Shown piece after piece: positions 60,744-64,000 of a DNA stretch of 64,000 nt; positions within the stretch are counted from its first letter, which is position 1; every line of letters starts with the position of its first letter. The position numbers and the translations under genes were made by a program. Source of the DNA: Candidatus Eremiobacter antarcticus. Its GTDB lineage: Bacteria > Vulcanimicrobiota > Vulcanimicrobiia > Eremiobacterales > Eremiobacteraceae. The notes under the pieces are model-generated. The model was not told the origin of the DNA and did no database searches. It saw only the letters and a program-made list of their open reading frames with translations. The stretch lies in NCBI GenBank assembly GCA_003244105.1, contig QHBK01000014.1:62001-126000 (forward strand), written 5' to 3'.

Positions 60744-61547
60744 GTGCCCCAGACCGCTGAGAGTGTAGAAATCTTTCGTTCCATGCATGCGGGCGAGCAG
60801 GTGTTGCTTCTCGCCAATGCTTGGGACGCGGGCTCGGCGGCGCTCATCCGATCGGCGGGCGCCAAGGCGATAGCCACCACCAGCGCCGGCCTGGCATGGT
60901 CGTGCGGCTATCCGGACGGAAATATGCTTCCGCGTGAGAGCTTGCTGTCCGCGGTTCGCGCGATCTGCCGCGTTGCAGGGGAGCTGCCGGTAAGCGTGGA
61001 TTTCGAGGGCGGATATTCGGAAGATCCGGCGGCTGTTGCCGACCTTGCGGCTGCCGTTGCCGATCTCGGCGTAGCCGGCATCAACATCGAGGATGGTGAG
61101 TCGGCGCCTGCACTGCTTGCCGAAAAGATCAGAGCCATCAAACGGTCCTGCAAGCTCTTCATCAATGCGCGAACGGATGTGTTGCTGCGAAAGCTCGCGC
61201 CCGACGAGGACGCGGTCCGTGAATCGATCGTACGTGCGCGGCGTTACGTGGAAGCTGGAGCCGATGGGATCTTCGTCCCGCTCGTCACCCAGTCCGACGC
61301 GATCCGCACGATCGCTCGCTCTGTAGAGCGGCCGCTCAATGTCTTGGCCGTGCCGTCACTTCCTACGCTGAAAGAATTGCAGGAGCTTGGAGTCAGGCGG
61401 GTCAGCGCGGGAGCCTTGATCTCACGGTTCGCCCTGGGCGCGGCACGCAATGCCGTCGCTGCGTTCCTAGAGGCAGGTCCGACCGAAGCTCTGTTCGCTC
61501 AGCCGCGGCTCGAGAACGTCGACATGAACGCATTGCTCAAGTCTTGA
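60744..61547 (+). CDS. Isocitrate lyase/PEP mutase family enzyme
   Basis: 267 residues from GTG 60744 (AAAGGCAGG upstream). SVDFEGGYSEDPAAVADLAA and GINIEDGES are the metal and substrate motifs; NARTDVLLRK is conserved. The ICL loop KKCGH is absent, so it is a mutase, oxaloacetate decarboxylase or methylisocitrate-lyase-like member rather than AceA. The C-terminus is convergent with the NamZ-like gene, 3 bp away. Confidence 0.9.
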   Translation: MPQTAESVEIFRSMHAGEQVLLLANAWDAGSAALIRSAGAKAIATTSAGLAWSCGYPDGNMLPRESLLSAVRAICRVAGELPVSVDFEGGYSEDPAAVADLAAAVADLGVAGINIEDGESAPALLAEKIRAIKRSCKLFINARTDVLLRKLAPDEDAVRESIVRARRYVEAGADGIFVPLVTQSDAIRTIARSVERPLNVLAVPSLPTLKELQELGVRRVSAGALISRFALGAARNAVAAFLEAGPTEALFAQPRLENVDMNALLKS

Positions 61548-61550
61548 TGG

Positions 61551-62687
61551 CTATCCATACAGCAGCGCGCGAGCGCGCGCTTCGAAAAAGTCGGGATCGG
61601 GTTTCCATAGCGTCTCCAACTCGGGCGAACGGTCTTCTATCGCCTCGATAAGATCGCTGCGGCCGAGCAGCTTTTCAATGGAACGGTATTCCCAGACGTC
61701 GGGATATCGCTCGCGCAGGATCTCGATGATTGCGAGGCCGAGCGCCGCAGGCGAAAACGATTGCTCATCTTCAACGATGAAGTGTACGCCGGAGCAGGGC
61801 TGTCGATAGTGGCGGTGCACGGAATCTTGCGGCGTGAAAGCCGCGCTCTCGCAGCGCAAGCCTGGAATGGTCCGCTCGTGCACGGCGCGTGCGACGGCCT
61901 CACCGTCCATCCAAGGAGCGCCGAAGACGTGGAACGGGTTCCCGGTCCCTCGGCCTACGGAGACATTCGAGCCTTCGATGAGGCCGACGCCCGGGAACAG
62001 CAGCGCGGCAGTCACATCGCGGATGTTCGGCGACGGATCGATCCACCGCTGGCCCGTGTTGTGGTGCCAGAAGCTGCGCTGCCAGCCGCCCATCGTCACG
62101 ACTTTCAGTTGGGCGTTGATGTTGCGCTCGGCGTTGAAGAGGCGCGCGAGCTCGCCGACCGTCATCCCGTGACGCAGCGGCAGTTCGTGATAGGCGACGA
62201 ACGATTCGTGGTCTGAATCGCTGCAAGGGCCTTCGACGTCGAGGCCGCCGATGGGATTCGGCCTGTCCAACACATAGACCGCGACGCCGTTCTCACCGCA
62301 TGCTTCCAGCAGCAGACCCAGCGTGGTGATGTAGGTGTAGAAGCGGCATCCGACGTCTTGCAGATCGTAGAGCACCGCGTCCACTTGGTGAAGCTGCTGC
62401 GGCGTCGGCCGGTAACTCCCGCCGTAGAGGCTGTAGATCGGCAATCCTGTCCGTTCGTCGGTGGAATCTCCGACTGTAGCGTCGACGTTGCCCTGCGGGC
62501 CGTGCTCCGGTGAGAAGATGCTGGTCAAGAACAGGTCTCGCCGCTGCGCCAAGACGTCCACGGTGCGCCGGCCGTCGAGCGTGATGCTGGAATGGTTCGC
62601 GACCACGGCGACGCGCAGGTCGCGCAGGGCCCGAAAATCATCCTCCAGCAAGACGTCGATGCCGTTGAGAATTGCCTGATGTGACAC
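61551..62687 (-). CDS. NamZ-like exo-beta-N-acetylmuramidase (DUF1343)
   Basis: 378 residues from GTG 62687 (GGAG upstream). NGIDVLLEDDFRALRDLRVA, VAVVANHSSITLDGRRTVDV, IFSPEHGPQGN, VLYDLQDVGCRFYTYITTLG and YVLDRPNPIGGLDVEGP are the DUF1343 signatures. NamZ enzymes release MurNAc from peptidoglycan fragments. No signal peptide is seen, so it may act inside the cell in wall recycling; the open frame to 63176 overlaps the next gene and is not used. Confidence 0.88.
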   Translation of the reverse strand: MSHQAILNGIDVLLEDDFRALRDLRVAVVANHSSITLDGRRTVDVLAQRRDLFLTSIFSPEHGPQGNVDATVGDSTDERTGLPIYSLYGGSYRPTPQQLHQVDAVLYDLQDVGCRFYTYITTLGLLLEACGENGVAVYVLDRPNPIGGLDVEGPCSDSDHESFVAYHELPLRHGMTVGELARLFNAERNINAQLKVVTMGGWQRSFWHHNTGQRWIDPSPNIRDVTAALLFPGVGLIEGSNVSVGRGTGNPFHVFGAPWMDGEAVARAVHERTIPGLRCESAAFTPQDSVHRHYRQPCSGVHFIVEDEQSFSPAALGLAIIEILRERYPDVWEYRSIEKLLGRSDLIEAIEDRSPELETLWKPDPDFFEARARALLYG

Positions 62688-62711
62688 CTGATAACGCTCC
62701 TCGGCGCAGTT

Positions 62712-62954
62712 TTGTGCAGGGCGCCACGTCGGCCTTCCGAAGCAGACGGTGTGGAGATCGGCAAACCTGTTCGCGCGTTGCGCGCCATCGACTTGGGCTC
62801 CGAGGGCAAGCTCGAGGCAGGGTCGGTCGGAGTCTTGGAGAGCATGAACAACGGCCCGTACTTGCCGTACCTCGTGCGCTTTCCGCACGGCTCCTTCGCA
62901 TTTGAAGACGGCGAGATCGAGGAAGCAGAGGACGAAAGTCCTTCGCAGGCCTGA
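62712..62954 (+). CDS. Small beta-rich protein of unknown function
   Basis: 80 residues from GTG 62712; GTG 62751 is an alternative. The core VEIGKPVRALRAIDLGSEGK, LEAGSVGVLESMNNGPYLPY and LVRFPHGSFAFEDGEIEEAE resembles a small SH3-like barrel. The tail is acidic. It is divergent from the NamZ gene and precedes the response regulator. It could be a short regulator, but that is a guess. Confidence 0.5.
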   Translation: MCRAPRRPSEADGVEIGKPVRALRAIDLGSEGKLEAGSVGVLESMNNGPYLPYLVRFPHGSFAFEDGEIEEAEDESPSQA

Positions 62955-63048
62955 ACCCGATACGCGAGACGGCGCATCCTGAAAAAAGCCTGAAAGACAA
63001 AGACAGCCGGCGCAGGCTGGCCGTTTGCCACTTGGCGAACCTGAATCC

Positions 63049-63723
63049 ATGAGAGTCTTGCTCGTCGAAGACGACCCCAGCCTATCTTCTTCCCTGTGCC
63101 GCGCGCTCGAGGCGCAGAAATTCGCTGTCACGGCCGTGGGCGACGGCGACAACGGCCTGACCGAGTTGTGCGGCAACGATTACCAGCTGGCTATCTTGGA
63201 CGTCTTGCTGCCCAAACGCGACGGATTGTCGGTGTGCGCCGAAGCGCGCCGCCAGGGCATCGTCACGCCGATCCTCATGCTCACCGCTCGCAATGCTGTC
63301 ACCGATCGCGTCACCGGACTCAACAGCGGCGCGGACGACTACCTTCCCAAACCGTTCGCCTTCCCCGAGCTGCTGGCGCGCATCCACGCGCTGCTGCGCC
63401 GCCCGCATTCCGAACTGCGGCCGCGCACCGTTACCGTCGGCAAGCTGGCCATCGATGTGTTGAGACACCAGACCACCTTTGAAGGCCGCGTGTTGCGCCT
63501 GACCAAGACCGAATACCGGCTGCTGTTGTACCTGATGGAAAACGCCGGCATCGTCCTGACCAAAGACGCGCTGCTGGATCGGCTCTGGGGCGGCGAGCAT
63601 GGGGGCAACAGCAATATCCTCGAGGTGTACGTCAAGATGCTCCGCCGCAAGCTGGCGGATGCGGGCGACAACGCGGTGATCCGCACGGTGCGGGGAGCCG
63701 GCTACACTATCGATAAGACATGA
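63049..63723 (+). CDS. OmpR-family response regulator
   Basis: 224 residues. The receiver domain has the phospho-Asp in LAILDVLLPKRDG, the Thr in LMLTARN and the Lys in DDYLPKPFAFPEL. The winged-helix DNA-binding domain ends RKLADAGDNAVIRTVRGAGY. Start ATG 63049. The sensor kinase begins 37 bp downstream, so the two form a two-component system. Confidence 0.95.
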   Translation: MRVLLVEDDPSLSSSLCRALEAQKFAVTAVGDGDNGLTELCGNDYQLAILDVLLPKRDGLSVCAEARRQGIVTPILMLTARNAVTDRVTGLNSGADDYLPKPFAFPELLARIHALLRRPHSELRPRTVTVGKLAIDVLRHQTTFEGRVLRLTKTEYRLLLYLMENAGIVLTKDALLDRLWGGEHGGNSNILEVYVKMLRRKLADAGDNAVIRTVRGAGYTIDKT

Positions 63724-63760
63724 GCGCCGGCCTTGGCAGCCGCTGCAGCGGAGGTCGCTT

Positions 63761-64000
63761 GTGAGCAAGCGCAGTGTCGTCCTCAACATCGGTGCCCCAC
63801 GTGTTCGGCTGACGCTCGCATACGCGGGCCTGCTCTTCTTGTTGCTGGTCGCCTTCTCGATCATCGTGTATGCGCTGCTCTCCATCGTCGTGCTGCAAGA
63901 CATCGAGCCCTTCCGCGACGACCCCGGCATCACGGCAGCCGCCCACCGCATGCTCGGCACGTACGTCGTGCGACTGCTCTTCGCCAATGCCATCGGCCTG
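63761..64000 (+). CDS. Sensor histidine kinase, N-terminal part (runs off right edge)
   Basis: 80 residues visible from GTG 63761, with GGAGG upstream. A membrane helix (LTLAYAGLLFLLLVAFSIIV) begins the sensor, followed by a periplasmic stretch, QDIEPFRDDPGITAAAHRML. The kinase core lies beyond the window. Position after the response regulator makes the assignment firm. Confidence 0.8.
   Translation, partial: MSKRSVVLNIGAPRVRLTLAYAGLLFLLLVAFSIIVYALLSIVVLQDIEPFRDDPGITAAAHRMLGTYVVRLLFANAIGL

Overview
This is a 64 kb stretch of an ordinary bacterial chromosome, GC-rich and densely coding, with many GTG/TTG starts and several apparent CTG starts. There is no phage, insertion sequence, plasmid or CRISPR signature. 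A signal-peptide-bearing coiled-coil gene family (near 2.6 kb), many orphan lipoproteins and the overall gene mix suggest an uncultivated soil-type lineage such as Eremiobacterota (WPS-2) or a relative. That placement is an inference from gene content, not from a marker tree.

Layout. 0-2.4 kb: a DtxR-type metal regulator overlaps a multicopper oxidase that is fused in frame to a ZIP metal transporter running off the left edge; a DtxR-like palindrome lies upstream. 2.4-9.2 kb: a broken coiled-coil gene, adenosine deaminase with a DUF1028 protein, an initiator tRNA with its terminator, small oxidoreductases and a GT-C glycosyltransferase. 9.5-18.6 kb: a membrane Zn-protease, a frameshifted nickel/cobalt-type transporter, a three-gene module for an N-methylated compound (Rieske oxygenase, sarcosine-oxidase-like flavoprotein, Na+/solute symporter), a VOC protein, an oligopeptide-binding lipoprotein and a DUF4397 lipoprotein. 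18.6-30.0 kb: one long minus-strand series, pxpB-pxpC-pxpA (5-oxoprolinase), rimP, nusA, ylxR, infB, a repeat-like protein, rbfA, nrnA, truB, ribF. This is the conserved translation/ribosome-maturation cluster with 5-oxoproline catabolism at its head.

30-44.4 kb: a YyaL thioredoxin-domain protein, an S9 peptidase, a PYROXD2-like flavoprotein, a DUF1800/DUF1501 secreted pair with a small companion, a HhH-GPD protein, a cupredoxin overlapping a CxxCH outer-membrane-type protein, an EamA transporter and a UBP zinc-finger gene split by an amber codon. 44.4-47.5 kb: a compact operon with a promoter and dyad, a 37-residue peptide, a YtrA-type GntR regulator, an ABC ATPase, a permease, a coupled 40-residue ORF and a GNAT. 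47.5-64 kb: lipoproteins, an esterase, a sorbosone-dehydrogenase-like protein, an M20 peptidase, a rhomboid-fold protein without its serine, a MocR regulator without the PLP lysine, a DUF2249-Crp fusion, an anchored TIM-barrel hydrolase-like protein, a DUF4331 protein, a PEP-mutase-family enzyme, a NamZ-like muramidase and the start of an OmpR-type two-component system.

The strongest candidates for undescribed biology are the oxidase-ZIP fusion under DtxR control and the small-peptide/YtrA-ABC/GNAT operon. Three genes are interrupted (2.5-3.1, 10.2-10.9 and 44.1-44.4 kb); real decay and assembly error cannot be separated from the sequence alone.
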